Origin: Cladosporium sp. IMV 00045
Taxonomy: Eukaryota > Ascomycota > Dothideomycetes > Cladosporiales > Cladosporiaceae
Assembly (NCBI GenBank): GCA_001931905.2
Contig: MSJI02000838.1
Location: 90,730-154,729, forward strand
Length of the DNA stretch: 64,000 bases
Direction of reading: 5' to 3'
This document shows, piece by piece, positions 1-9,083 of the stretch; the first letter of the stretch is position 1; each line of letters opens with the position of its first letter. The notes below the pieces were generated by a model. It was not told the DNA's origin. It worked only from the letters and a program-made list of their open reading frames with translations, and ran no database searches. The position numbers and the translations under genes were made by a program.

Positions 1-1245
1 TAGGTGATAGCAGTTGCTCAATATAGAGAGCAAAAGGGGAAGGGTGGTTGTTGTACAAGAGGTGGTGTTGTCCTTCCCAGGAAATGGTTGAGTGGCTGTG
101 CTGTGGTGGTGGTGGTGGTGGTGGTGGTGCTTACGCCTCGTTGCACGCGTCGTCGAGAAGTAATAATAATAATTATGCTGCCTGGAATTCTTTTCCTTCC
201 TTCCCTCTTCTCTCTCTCTTCCTTTCAGACAGGGATGAGAGGGCGCCGTTTGGACTTGGGCCTTGAAGCCCGCCCGAAAAGGGCTTAGCCGATCTGCCTC
301 GCCGCCAATCCGTGCTGAGATCTTATTCAGGGCTGAATGCGTGGATCGGAGGTGGAAATGCTCGCACACACGTGAAAGCAGCCAAAAACATGAAGAGGAA
401 TGATGATGGGATAGACAAGAGCACACGACAGCTATGCACTCGAGCTGGAAAGAAATGAAATAGAAGGAAATAATAAGAGAAAAAGTCTGACCTACATGTT
501 GCATGCAAGCTCGGGCTCAACAAGTGTCTTATTACTGCAAGACAGCTCCAAGCTATCCATAATACTACGAATGAGCTACGAATGAGCTACTGTGCCTTTA
601 CCTCACTCCGGACGACTCGCATACGTAGCCACTCCCCACTGGTTGGAGGTAAGCCAGTGAGAGGGGAGCAGGAGGAGAAATCCACGACTTCTTCCCACAA
701 CACTCGTGTCGCCTCGCTACTCGGTGCTTGTCTCAGAACTGCCACCAAGCGGATCTCCTAAGCGCGCCACAGTGCCGCCCTACCTGACGAGCCGCCGCGA
801 GTATACGTGACAGACAGACAGACAGACAGAAAGACAGACTCGACAGCCAAACTGGACAAACTCCAAGCGAACGATCAATCCAACGGCTAAGGTATCAGCT
901 AATCCACTCGCCGACTAGCTTACCTAACCGATCCCCCCCGAATTAATCAAATCCACACTACTAGCACTTCAAAACCGCTACCCAAGTTTTGATTGATTCG
1001 ATTGATCCATCCCCGAACCGCCCGCCCGCCCGCAACTCGGCAGTCCCCTGCATTTGCTGTCCTGTTCTGGCCCTCCGGCGCTATCTGGCCTCGCTGGTGC
1101 TGCTGCAAGCCTGCAACTGTGTGCTGGCCTGGCCTGCCTGACCCCCGAATTGCCCGAAGTGTTGTTGTTGTCCCTCACTTGACTTGCCCCGTTGTGACGA
1201 CAGGACAGGACTGGACAAACACACCCAACGTCCCAACCGCCAGCC
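1..1245. other. Gene-free left end with microsatellites
   Basis: I see no supportable gene here. The stretch holds a GGT/GTG trinucleotide run at about 103-129, a short TAA run at about 162-173, a CT-rich tract at about 195-225 and a degenerate GACA tetranucleotide run at about 809-838. The open frames that cross it are low complexity. The right end is presumably the promoter and 5' leader of the J-domain gene that starts at 1246. Confidence 0.6.
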
Positions 1246-2572
1246 ATGCGACTCCTCTTTCGGGCAGCCCTGCTGCTCGCCTGCCTGGCCACGCTGGCCA
1301 GCGCCTGGACCAAAGAAGACCACGAAATCTTCCGATTGAAAGACGAAGTCCAAGCCTCCGAAGGCCCCAATGCCACCTTCTACTCCTTCATCGGCGTCAA
1401 ACCGTCCGCCTCCAACGACGAAATCAACAAAGCCTACCGCAAACTCTCCCGCACCCTGCACCCAGACAAGGCTCGCAGCAACTGGATCGCCGCCTACAAT
1501 GCTCCCAAGTCGACCAAGACCAAGTCCGGCGCGAAGCCCACCACGCACGTCACGAAGAACAAGAAGCCCTCCCAGAGCGAAATCAAGGCGTTCATGAAAA
1601 CCGCCTCCGCCCGCTTCGAGCGCCTCTCCCTCGTCATCAACGTCCTGCGCGGCCCCGAGCGCTCCCGCTACGACCACTTCCTGCACAACGGCTTCCCCGC
1701 CTGGCGCGGCACGGGGTACTACTACGAGCGCTTCCGCCCCGGTTTGGGGAGCGTCTTGCTCGGCCTCTTCGTCTTCGTGGGTGGTGGAGTGCACTACGGC
1801 GCTCTGTACATGGGCTGGATCCGCCAGCGCGAGTTCGTCGAGCGCTATGTGAAGCACGCCCGCCGCATGGCCTGGGGCGACGACAGTAACCTGGCCAACA
1901 TCCCTGGCCTTGGAGGAAGTGCAGGCCAGTCCAGCGCTTCCACGCCCCGCCAGCAAACCCCCTCCGATAACGACGAGAGCATGCAATGGAACCGCAAGCA
2001 AAAGCGCGCCATGGAGCGGGAGAAGAAGAAGGGCGGGAATGAATGGAAGCGCCAACAACAGCAACAAAAACCCGCGCGCCGCCGAAAAAGCCCGCTCCGA
2101 AGGCGTCAGCACGCCCATCGAAGCGGAGCTGACCAGCGGGCCCGTGGGCGCCAAAAAACGCACCGTCGCGGAGAACGGCAAGATCCTCATCGTCGACTCG
2201 GTCGGGAACGTCTTCCTCGAAGACGAGACGGAGGAGGGCGATACGCACGAGTTTCTGCTGGACGTAAGTTCACACCTGTCAACCCCCCCAAACCCGCAAT
2301 CCCCCAACTTTACTGACTTCACGCAACAGCCGAATGAAATCCCCCGCCCCACCCTCTCCGACACTTTTCTCTACCGCTTCCCGCGCTTCGTGTACAACAA
2401 GAGCATGGGTCGATTTTTCCCCAGCGCGCAGACGGCCGACCACGTCGCTTGGGAAGCCAACGGGGAGCCGCTGGAAAACGTCACTGAGGCCAGCATGCTG
2501 GAGCCCAGTCTGAGCAGTGCCGTGGCTGGGAATGGGCAGGGGGAGGGACGGAGGAGGAGAGTCAAGCGGTAG
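1246..2572 (+). CDS. ER membrane J-domain co-chaperone (Erj5-like), copy 1, frameshifted
   Basis: Exons 1246-2263 and 2330-2572, with a 66-nt GT-AG intron. The product begins with a signal peptide (MRLLFRAALLLACLATLASA), followed by a J domain at about residues 45-135 with the HPD motif in RTLHPDKA, an insert of about 40 residues after HPD, and a membrane segment near residues 165-190 (VLLGLFVFVGGG). The C-terminal half is basic and Lys/Glu-rich. These traits fit the fungal type of ER J protein that stimulates Hsp70/Kar2. The frame breaks at about 2038-2044, where AATG is duplicated in tandem; copy 2 at 3438 has a single AATG there. Reading past those 4 nt restores the conserved C-terminus, giving about 420 residues. 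Either a real frameshift or an assembly error. The family call is firm, but the identity as Erj5 itself is inferred from topology. Confidence 0.75.
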
Positions 2573-3417
2573 ACTTCCCACTTGGTGCAAGAGGATTGGA
2601 AGGCAGGGATGCTTGTTAGAAGTAGGAGGTGATGATATTGAATGTAGGATTTTCTTGTTAGATGGGATACATGTATGGGGGGGAGGGCTTGAGCTCCCTT
2701 CTGAACTCTTTTCTTTTCCCTTGATGGGAAAAAATGAGAGTAAGAAGGCAAAATCAAAAGTTATCAATCAACATTCTCAAAGAAGTCAAGGAACCAAGAG
2801 TCCAAGAATTTTTTCAGATCTACATACCATTTCCGCGAAGCAATGCAGCAAAACACACACACACAAATATATATATATATATCCAACAAGATACAGGACG
2901 AGAAAGCGTAGGACATCATTCATTGCACATCATCTTCCCTCCCGCCCATCCTCTGTCATCACAAATATCCGGGCCAAGAAAAGGTGCGGTCATCCCTTTT
3001 CCCCGTGCCGAGTTGGTGAATCATACACTTACAACCACACGGTTCCATGTCGCGAATGCACATTGCACAAGGCGGAGCAGGACAGGACCATGCACGTACC
3101 GAATTTCTTAAGAGGCCAGGTTGGATCGAAGCGAAGGAGGACCAACGCGCACAAAGCTCGCTTCGGCAGGTTTTCTTTGGGGGACGTTCTGCGTTCCGGC
3201 AGAGATTTGGGGGGTTGGGAATTGTAAAGAAGGTTCGATGTTCCAAACGAAAAAGTGGGGGAAGCGATTGAAGGGGCAATTGAAGACTTTTGACGTGGAC
3301 GGTGGTAGATGTGTGTCGTACGTGGGTATGCTGGGATGGGTGCCTGTATTGGGGGCATGTCAAGATGTACAATGGTCCAGTGGAACAGCTGTTCTCGACC
3401 CGATCTCTCTCTCTTTT
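1969..3417 (+). repeat. Duplicated segment, copy 1 (J-domain gene 3' half plus flank)
   Basis: From 1969 to about 2763 this matches 3438 to about 4260 almost base for base: the coding part differs by about 5 percent, mostly at silent third positions. The match weakens but continues downstream: a CCAACAAGAYACMGGACG-like block lies at about 2882 here and about 4353 in copy 2, and 3337-3417 resembles 4975-5052. The copy ends at the N gap. Confidence 0.8.
2853..2882. repeat. (CA)n(TA)n microsatellite
   Basis: A run of CA dinucleotides passes directly into a run of TA dinucleotides, inside the downstream flank of J-domain gene copy 1. The matching flank of copy 2 lacks it. Confidence 0.9.
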
Positions 3418-3437
3418 NNNNNNNNNNNNNNNNNNNN
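3418..3437. other. Assembly gap (20 N)
   Basis: Exactly 20 N. The sequence just right of it starts inside the J-domain coding sequence, at the codon equivalent to 1969, so the gap hides the junction between the two duplicated segments. A fixed 20-N run usually marks a scaffold join of unknown size. Confidence 0.98.
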
Positions 3438-4067
3438 AACGACGAGAGCATGCAATGGAACCGCAAGCAAAAGCGCGCCATGGAGCGGGAGAAGAAGAAG
3501 GGCGGTAATGGAAGTGCCAACGGCGGCAACAAAAACCCGCGCGCCGCCGAAAAAGCCCGCACCGAAGGCGTCAGCACGCCCATCGAAGCGGAGCTGACCA
3601 GCGGGCCCGTGGGCGCGAAGAAGCGCACCGTCGCGGAGAACGGCAAGATCCTCATCGTCGACTCGGTCGGGAATGTCTTTCTGGAAGACGAGACGGAGGA
3701 GGGCGATACGCACGAATTTCTGCTCGACGTAAGTTCACCTGCCAAAACCCCCCAAACTGCACAATCTTGCAAACCCCTTGACCAAAAAATCAAGCATCTG
3801 ACTAACACAATCCGATCAAAACAGCCGAATGAAATCCCCCGCCCCACCCTTGCGGATACGTTCCTCTACCGCTTCCCGCGCTTCGTCTACAACAAGAGCA
3901 TGGGCCGATTTTTCCCCGGCGCGCAGACGGCCGACCACGTCGCTTGGGAAGCCAACGGGGAGCCCCTCGAGAACGTCACCGAGGCGAGCATGCTGGAGCC
4001 GTCGCTGGCGAGCGCGGTGCCGGGGAATGTGCAGGGGGAGGGACGGAGGAGGAGGGTCAAGCGGTAG
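3438..4067 (+). CDS. ER J-domain co-chaperone, copy 2, 3' part only
   Basis: Exons 3438-3728 and 3825-4067, separated by a 96-nt intron. This encodes only the C-terminal 178 residues of the J-domain protein; the signal peptide, J domain and membrane segment lie in or beyond the gap. The frame is intact where copy 1 is shifted (GGC GGT AAT GGA). It differs from copy 1 by several conservative changes (Ser/Thr, Ser/Ala, Ser/Gly) and many silent ones, and the intron is 30 nt longer. It could be the true 3' end of the functional gene, a truncated tandem duplicate, or a second haplotype placed in the same scaffold. Confidence 0.7.
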   Translation, partial: NDESMQWNRKQKRAMEREKKKGGNGSANGGNKNPRAAEKARTEGVSTPIEAELTSGPVGAKKRTVAENGKILIVDSVGNVFLEDETEEGDTHEFLLDVSSPAKTPQTAQSCKPLDQKIKHLTNTIRSKQPNEIPRPTLADTFLYRFPRFVYNKSMGRFFPGAQTADHVAWEANGEPLENVTEASMLEPSLASAVPGNVQGEGRRRRVKR

Positions 4068-4699
4068 ACTTCCCACTTGGTGCAAGAGGATTGGAAGGCA
4101 GGGATGCTTGTTAGAAGTAGGAGGTGACGTTGAGGGTGGGAATTTTTTCTGTTATTTAGATGGGATACATGCATGGAAGGAGGGCTTTGGCATCCCTTTC
4201 TTCTTCTTCGCTTTCTTTTCCCTTGATGGGAAAATGAGAGAAAAGGCAAAATCAAAAGTTTCCTTGTTGACCACTCTCAGGAACAAGTCGAGAAATCGGA
4301 CCTTTGGATCGTCATACCAATCTCACTGGGGCCAAGCAACAAAGAGCTCCTCCAACAAGACACCGGACGCAAAAAGCGCAAGCGTTTTGCAACAACCATT
4401 TTTCCTCCTGTCGTCCTGCCTCCTCTGCTATGGGTGTCTCTAAGACACCGGAAGGGGGTGCTGCCACTTTTTCTTCCCGTGTGAGTTGTGATGGATCGAT
4501 ATTTGTGATGGAAATGTAAGATAGTACATGTTGAACGTAATGATGAAGATGGCCGAAGACTTGTCGACCCTAGCACGGGCGATCGAGTCTGAGGGATCTA
4601 TGTTCGGAATGCTTGCGTTGTTGCCTGTCTTGAGTACAAAAAGGCGAGTGTGGTGATCCGAAAAACTGCTCTCGCTTCAGGCTGCGTGTACTTCGTCAA

Positions 4700-4722
4700 T
4701 CAGGATCAGGTCAGGATCAGGT
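4700..4722 (+). repeat. Short CAGGAT/GTCAGGATCAGG direct repeat
   Basis: Three close copies of CAGGATCAGG or a part of it in tandem. Minor and probably slippage-derived, inside the decayed repeat region. Confidence 0.7.
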
Positions 4723-5538
4723 ATAAGGTACATTCTGAGGCCCAATCAGGGTGCGTTAGGATGCCACTTTATCCCGAAATCTATCAGGATACAATTCGAG
4801 TCCCAATTGCCTATCTAGGTAATCTCGCAAGCCGTTAGGATAATCAATGACTTTTTTCAATTGTGAACGCTTTCCGCGGCAAGATTGAAAATGTTGAACG
4901 AGATAATCCAGATGGTCGAGGACTCGTTGCCTCTGTTACATGTGGTCAAATCTGTGTTATCTTTGAATGGTTCGATGGGTGCCTGTTCTGGGTAGGAAAG
5001 AAGGTTATGGTGATCGAAAAAAAGCTGTTCTCGATCAGATCTCCCTTTTTTCTTTCATCAGTTGTGAACGCTTTCCGTTGCTTTTTCGACGAGCTCTGGT
5101 TTTTTTATTGTTACTGTGTTTGCAAGATCGCTCTAGCCTACGAAACCCCAAAACAAAGAGATAATACAAGTGCTAAATCCAACCAGCAATCCCCAAACGC
5201 GCTCGGTCAGAGGAGCATTTTGGTTTGGATTTTTGTGTTAAAACTCCTGAGAACGCCGTTGCCAGCCAATGTAAAAATCCCAAGCAAAGGCAGGCGGAAC
5301 AAACGGGGGGCCAGAGGACGTGCAGCAAATGTGTGTACATTGCCCGCCCTATCCTGCCTTGTCGAAAGACGAAGCAGAAAGACCAAAGGAAAAGAAGTGT
5401 AGTTTTGAGAGCGCTCCCCAGCATCTCAGCTCTCTGATCCTCCGCTCGTTTTCCTGTTTGAAAGATTCTGGGGTTGTTGAGGTGTTTGGAGGGGTGATTG
5501 TCGTTTTTCGTCCGTCAATTGATCCAGCTGGGTTGGAT

Positions 5539-6192
5539 TCAACCGAAGAAGCCGAAAATCAACCTCAAAGCTTCGAAGATGAGACCGCCGCAGACGACGA
5601 AGAGGAGGAGGTCTGAAGAAAGGGAGAGTGTGTTAGCAAGTTTTTCCAGGGCCGTCCCAACGCCATCGATCCCGGCCGCGGATTTCGTCTTCCAAAAAGC
5701 ACCTTCCGCTGATTCCCCCTTCAAACGTCCATGTTTTGTATTCCCAATACCATGCTCATATGCCTCCTCTTCCCATTCTCTTCCTCAACCCGTTCCCAAA
5801 AATTCCTCCCCTCCCCTCCATCCCATGTCTTCCCCCCTCAAGCGATCCCTCCTCTGAAAATCCAACATCCAATCCCCCACCCCCAAAAAAGAACCAACTT
5901 AAGTAAAAGAGAAGACACTTACACAACCAAACTTTACTGATCGGCGCCTTCTTCTCTTTCAGCTTCTTCTTCTCCAGCAGGCGCTCGACTTCGGTCTGCG
6001 GTTTGCCGCGCTTGGCGGCCTCGCTGCGCGCGTACGCTTCGTTCGCGCGGCGTTGTTGGGGGGTTTGGACCTTGAGCGTTTGTTAGAGGGATGTCGGGGT
6101 TGGGAGTTTGGGAGTCACGGTAAGATGGAGGAATGGTGGGGATTGAGGAGGGTGGGTTGTGTTGGGTTGAGGAGGTGGTTGTATCGTACCAT
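5539..6192 (-). CDS. RAMP4/SERP-type stress-associated ER protein (Ysy6-like)
   Basis: A small three-exon gene on the minus strand: 6192-6190 (the ATG alone), 6070-5923 and 5612-5539; introns of 119 and 310 nt with donors GTACGA and GTAAGT and acceptors CAAG and TTCAG. The product has 74 residues. It begins MVQTPQQRRANEAYARSEAA, continues with a Lys/Glu-rich cytosolic part and APISKVW, and ends with one tail-anchor membrane helix (LLLFVVCGGLIFEALRLIF). That order is typical of RAMP4/Ysy6 proteins, which associate with the Sec61 translocon and protect membrane proteins under ER stress. Exon 1 is inferred from the splice sites, because the family usually starts M-x-Q-T-P; exons 2 and 3 are secure. 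Confidence 0.85.
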
Positions 6193-6768
6193 TGTGAGTG
6201 ATTGTCGCGATTTAGGGTGTTGTCGATTGAGGATTGAGGGGTTGTTGTTTGGTTATACGATTGGAGTTGGCTCGCGGTTGGGAAAGTGACGAGATTTTAT
6301 ATACGTCGAATTGAACAGGTTTGTCGTTGAGTCAGAGGATGTAAGAGTACAAGGCAACAAGAAGTTGTTGTTGTTGTCGTGTTCTTGTTTGCTCGCGTGT
6401 GTGGACTATGCAGCAGACATAAAGGTGGCCTTTGAAGTTGATCCCTGGAAAGCTGGTCCGTCAGGGTATTGGAGCTAAGCATAGCCCGCGGCCGAGGTTT
6501 GCCGTTTGAGGAACGGGCTGCGTAGTGCACAGCACCAAATTACCTACCTGAGGTATGCAAGTGTGAGTGAATGAATCTTGTGAGCTTCAACCTTGAGAAC
6601 TTGGATGGAAGTGAGAGTGACTACACGCTTGGTACGATATTTTGAATGTACAGCAAAAGTTACTGGAATTTCCTGGAACTGCGTGTCTGAACCCTACTGG
6701 TTCAATAATCCTGTGGGAAATACTTCTCGAGGCCTCTAAACATCACCTTCCTACAACATTCAAAAATC
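6193..6768. promoter_or_regulatory. Divergent intergenic region, ysy6-like / NAA25
   Basis: A 576-nt spacer between the minus-strand RAMP4-like gene and the plus-strand NatB subunit gene, so it should hold both promoters. I see a CAA/TTG-rich tract near 6360-6385 and no defined regulatory motif. Confidence 0.45.
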
Positions 6769-8895
6769 ATGGCCCGCTATCCAACATACGACGAATACCG
6801 AGACAAACCCAAAAAAGGCATAACAAAATGCGACGAACTCCTCAAGCGAACGCCCAAAAACATCCACCTCCTGGCAACGAAATCACAACTCCTCACCGAA
6901 CTCGGCGAGACTTCCAAAGCCCAAACCACCATCGACCAACTCCTCGCCATTCAACCCCCAACCCGCGACCTGCAAGAGATCAGCCTGATCGAAGACGCCG
7001 TCGTCGAACACCAGCAATCCAACACCTTCCCTCAACCTCCCACAGCAGGCCCTGAAGTCGCTAAGCTATGGGAAAATGCCGCCAAAACCGCCACCACCAT
7101 CAACTACAAACTGGACCTGCAATCTCTGCGCTTCACGCGCGCCATCTTCGACGACCGTCTGCAGGACGCCCAGCAGGCGCTCATCCAGCTGAAGCTACTC
7201 ATGCCGAAGAATAGGAATTTCTACATGGCGCATGCGATTGTCACGCAGATGCTTTCGGCTGGCAGTGAGGATCTTTCTTCGCGTCTGGCGCTTTCGCTGG
7301 CAAAGAAGGCTGTGTCTGAGAAATTTGATGAGGATAAGAAGCTCGATTGTAGAGTTCCTGGGCAGATCTTCGCGCTGCAGGGGAAGAAAGACGAGCTGGA
7401 GGGTGTGAAAGACGGACGGTTCGGCGAGAGCAAGCAGGTTCATGATGCCTTGAGGGTGCCTAACAAGCAAAATGGCGAGGAGGGATTTGCTGGGTTGAAG
7501 ATTGAGTATGTGAAAGAGGGAACGCCTGAGTGGCTTGATGCTGTGATTGCAGAGTCTAAAAGGACGTTCTCGTCTCTCCTGAAGGATGGTGGCGACAAGG
7601 CGGCGCTCTACAGTTTTGCTGTGAAGTCCACAGAGACTTATCGCCAGGCTATTCAGTCAATCGATCAGTTCCGCTATAGGCATGTGTGCCAGTTGGTCTT
7701 CCTGGCCATCTCTGCTCTAGTCAAGGCTTGGGAGCAACACAATGAATCCGACGCCCTACTACAAGGTGCACTTCTCGGCGAGATGCTGCTCGAAAACAAC
7801 CAACACGTCCACGAAGCTAAGGTCATCCTCGTCTACCTCTACATGCGTCTTGATCTCGCAACCCTAGCTCTCAAACACTGGGATTCCCTCTCCATCAAAG
7901 AAATCCAATTCGACACCATCGGCCACGCCTTCCTAACCAACCTCTCCATCACGCACCCGCACAAAGCCACAACTTCTTCCGCACGCAACAACGACCCCCT
8001 CTCAATCACCACCCAGGCTCTAGCAATGTACACACGCTACGAGCAAAAACTCGCCGAATGCGAAGCCAATGTCCTGAACAACGGCCAAACAGGCATGATC
8101 CTGGATCTGCACCAACTCCGCTCCAACCTCCGCCAAAGCCTGACCCGCCGCCTCCTTTCCCTCGAGCAGAGACGCTACGCCCGCCTCTTCCGCAACCCTC
8201 CTCTCGACGCAAACGCAATCCACATCGAACCCCGCCTCACAGCCAACTGGCTCGAATGGAAAGACAACCGCGACTTCGCCGCCGCTTTCAACTACGGCTA
8301 CAACGTCGAGCGCGCCTTGCACGGACAAGACGACCCGCGCGCTTGGATCTTGCACTCTCTCGCCACGGACACCGCGTGGTGTCTGGCCAACAACGCCGTC
8401 CCGCCCGTGAAAGACCCGCAGACTTTGCTGGAGCACCTGTCCTCGCTTGAGAGCGAGCAAGCCTCTCTCGAAGCATCAACCCTCCACTTCCTCCTCTCCC
8501 CCTCCCCTCAGACCCTCACCGCCCTCTCCTCAGCGCTCACAACAACCCTCACCGCGCACCAACAGCAAACACCCGGGTCCCTCAAGCAATCCCACCTCAC
8601 CCTTTCCTCCCTCCTGACCATCTCCCCCGCACTCAAATCTACCGAACAGTCGCACCCCAAAATCCTCTCCCGCCCCGCTCTGGAAGCTTTGCGCAAGAGC
8701 GCCGAGGAGGGGATTGAGAAGGTGCGCGCTGTTGCTAAAGAGCAGGTGAAGGCGGCTACGGAGGCGAAGGTTAGAGCTGAGATTAAGCAGGGTGAGGGCG
8801 TCTGGGAGCTTTTTGGGGAGGAGGTGGCTGCGTTTGTTGGAGGCGTGGCGGGAGCGATGGGGAGGGGGTGGGAGGGGGTGGGGTTGATTAGGTAG
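6769..8895 (+). CDS. NatB N-terminal acetyltransferase auxiliary subunit
   Basis: An intronless frame of 708 residues. The N-terminal half has TPR-like helical repeats (for example KKGITKCDELLKRTPKNIHL and ELGETSKAQTTIDQLLAIQP), and the middle part matches the NAA25/Mdm20 family layout (REAIQSIDQF-like and LLLEMLLE-like helices, long Gln/Leu-rich stretches). NAA25/Mdm20 is the ribosome-anchoring, non-catalytic partner of Naa20; the complex acetylates Met-Asp, Met-Glu, Met-Asn and Met-Gln N-termini, and in yeast loss disturbs actin cables and mitochondrial inheritance. The start at 6769 is preceded by CAAAAATC and is the only good one. The Ala/Lys-rich C-terminus (about residues 640-690) is probably coiled. 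The family call is by overall pattern; no single motif is decisive. Confidence 0.7.
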   Translation: MARYPTYDEYRDKPKKGITKCDELLKRTPKNIHLLATKSQLLTELGETSKAQTTIDQLLAIQPPTRDLQEISLIEDAVVEHQQSNTFPQPPTAGPEVAKLWENAAKTATTINYKLDLQSLRFTRAIFDDRLQDAQQALIQLKLLMPKNRNFYMAHAIVTQMLSAGSEDLSSRLALSLAKKAVSEKFDEDKKLDCRVPGQIFALQGKKDELEGVKDGRFGESKQVHDALRVPNKQNGEEGFAGLKIEYVKEGTPEWLDAVIAESKRTFSSLLKDGGDKAALYSFAVKSTETYRQAIQSIDQFRYRHVCQLVFLAISALVKAWEQHNESDALLQGALLGEMLLENNQHVHEAKVILVYLYMRLDLATLALKHWDSLSIKEIQFDTIGHAFLTNLSITHPHKATTSSARNNDPLSITTQALAMYTRYEQKLAECEANVLNNGQTGMILDLHQLRSNLRQSLTRRLLSLEQRRYARLFRNPPLDANAIHIEPRLTANWLEWKDNRDFAAAFNYGYNVERALHGQDDPRAWILHSLATDTAWCLANNAVPPVKDPQTLLEHLSSLESEQASLEASTLHFLLSPSPQTLTALSSALTTTLTAHQQQTPGSLKQSHLTLSSLLTISPALKSTEQSHPKILSRPALEALRKSAEEGIEKVRAVAKEQVKAATEAKVRAEIKQGEGVWELFGEEVAAFVGGVAGAMGRGWEGVGLIR

Positions 8896-9083
8896 AGCAT
8901 TGGAGGTTTGGGTTGGGGATGGAGAGTTGCAAGATCATGTGCAGCTCTCATGTTTAGTAATAGTACATGTCTTTGTTAACTTATTTATACATGGCTTTCC
9001 GACCGCTGAACACCGAGGAAGGACTAAATTGTACAAAGGTCTAGTGTAGCGAACAACATTAACTTCCCACAAACCCCTCTCCT

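Larger units (their letters stand above)
3438..5052 (+). repeat. Duplicated segment, copy 2, with decayed flank
   Basis: Counterpart of 1969-3417. After the gene end at 4067, the flank 4068-4260 is highly similar to 2573-2763, and weaker similarity runs on. Two further decayed units are visible at about 4514-4680 and 4889-5052, sharing a TGTTGAACG(N)ATGRTCGA-like start and a GATGGGTGCCTGT ... GCTGTTCTCGA block with 3337-3417. The stretch 4068-5538 contains no gene I can support. Confidence 0.6.

Noticed and set aside
4..288. Open frame over the left end
   Set aside because: It translates microsatellite and simple sequence (poly-Val from GTG repeats); no protein features.
1081..2364. 427-codon open frame on the minus strand
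   Set aside because: Shadow of the GC-rich J-domain gene; composition is an antisense translation and there is no independent support.
3309..3437. Extension of J-domain copy 2 upstream through the N-run
   Set aside because: The frame is only open because N codons cannot be read; sequence left of the gap is flank of copy 1, not coding.
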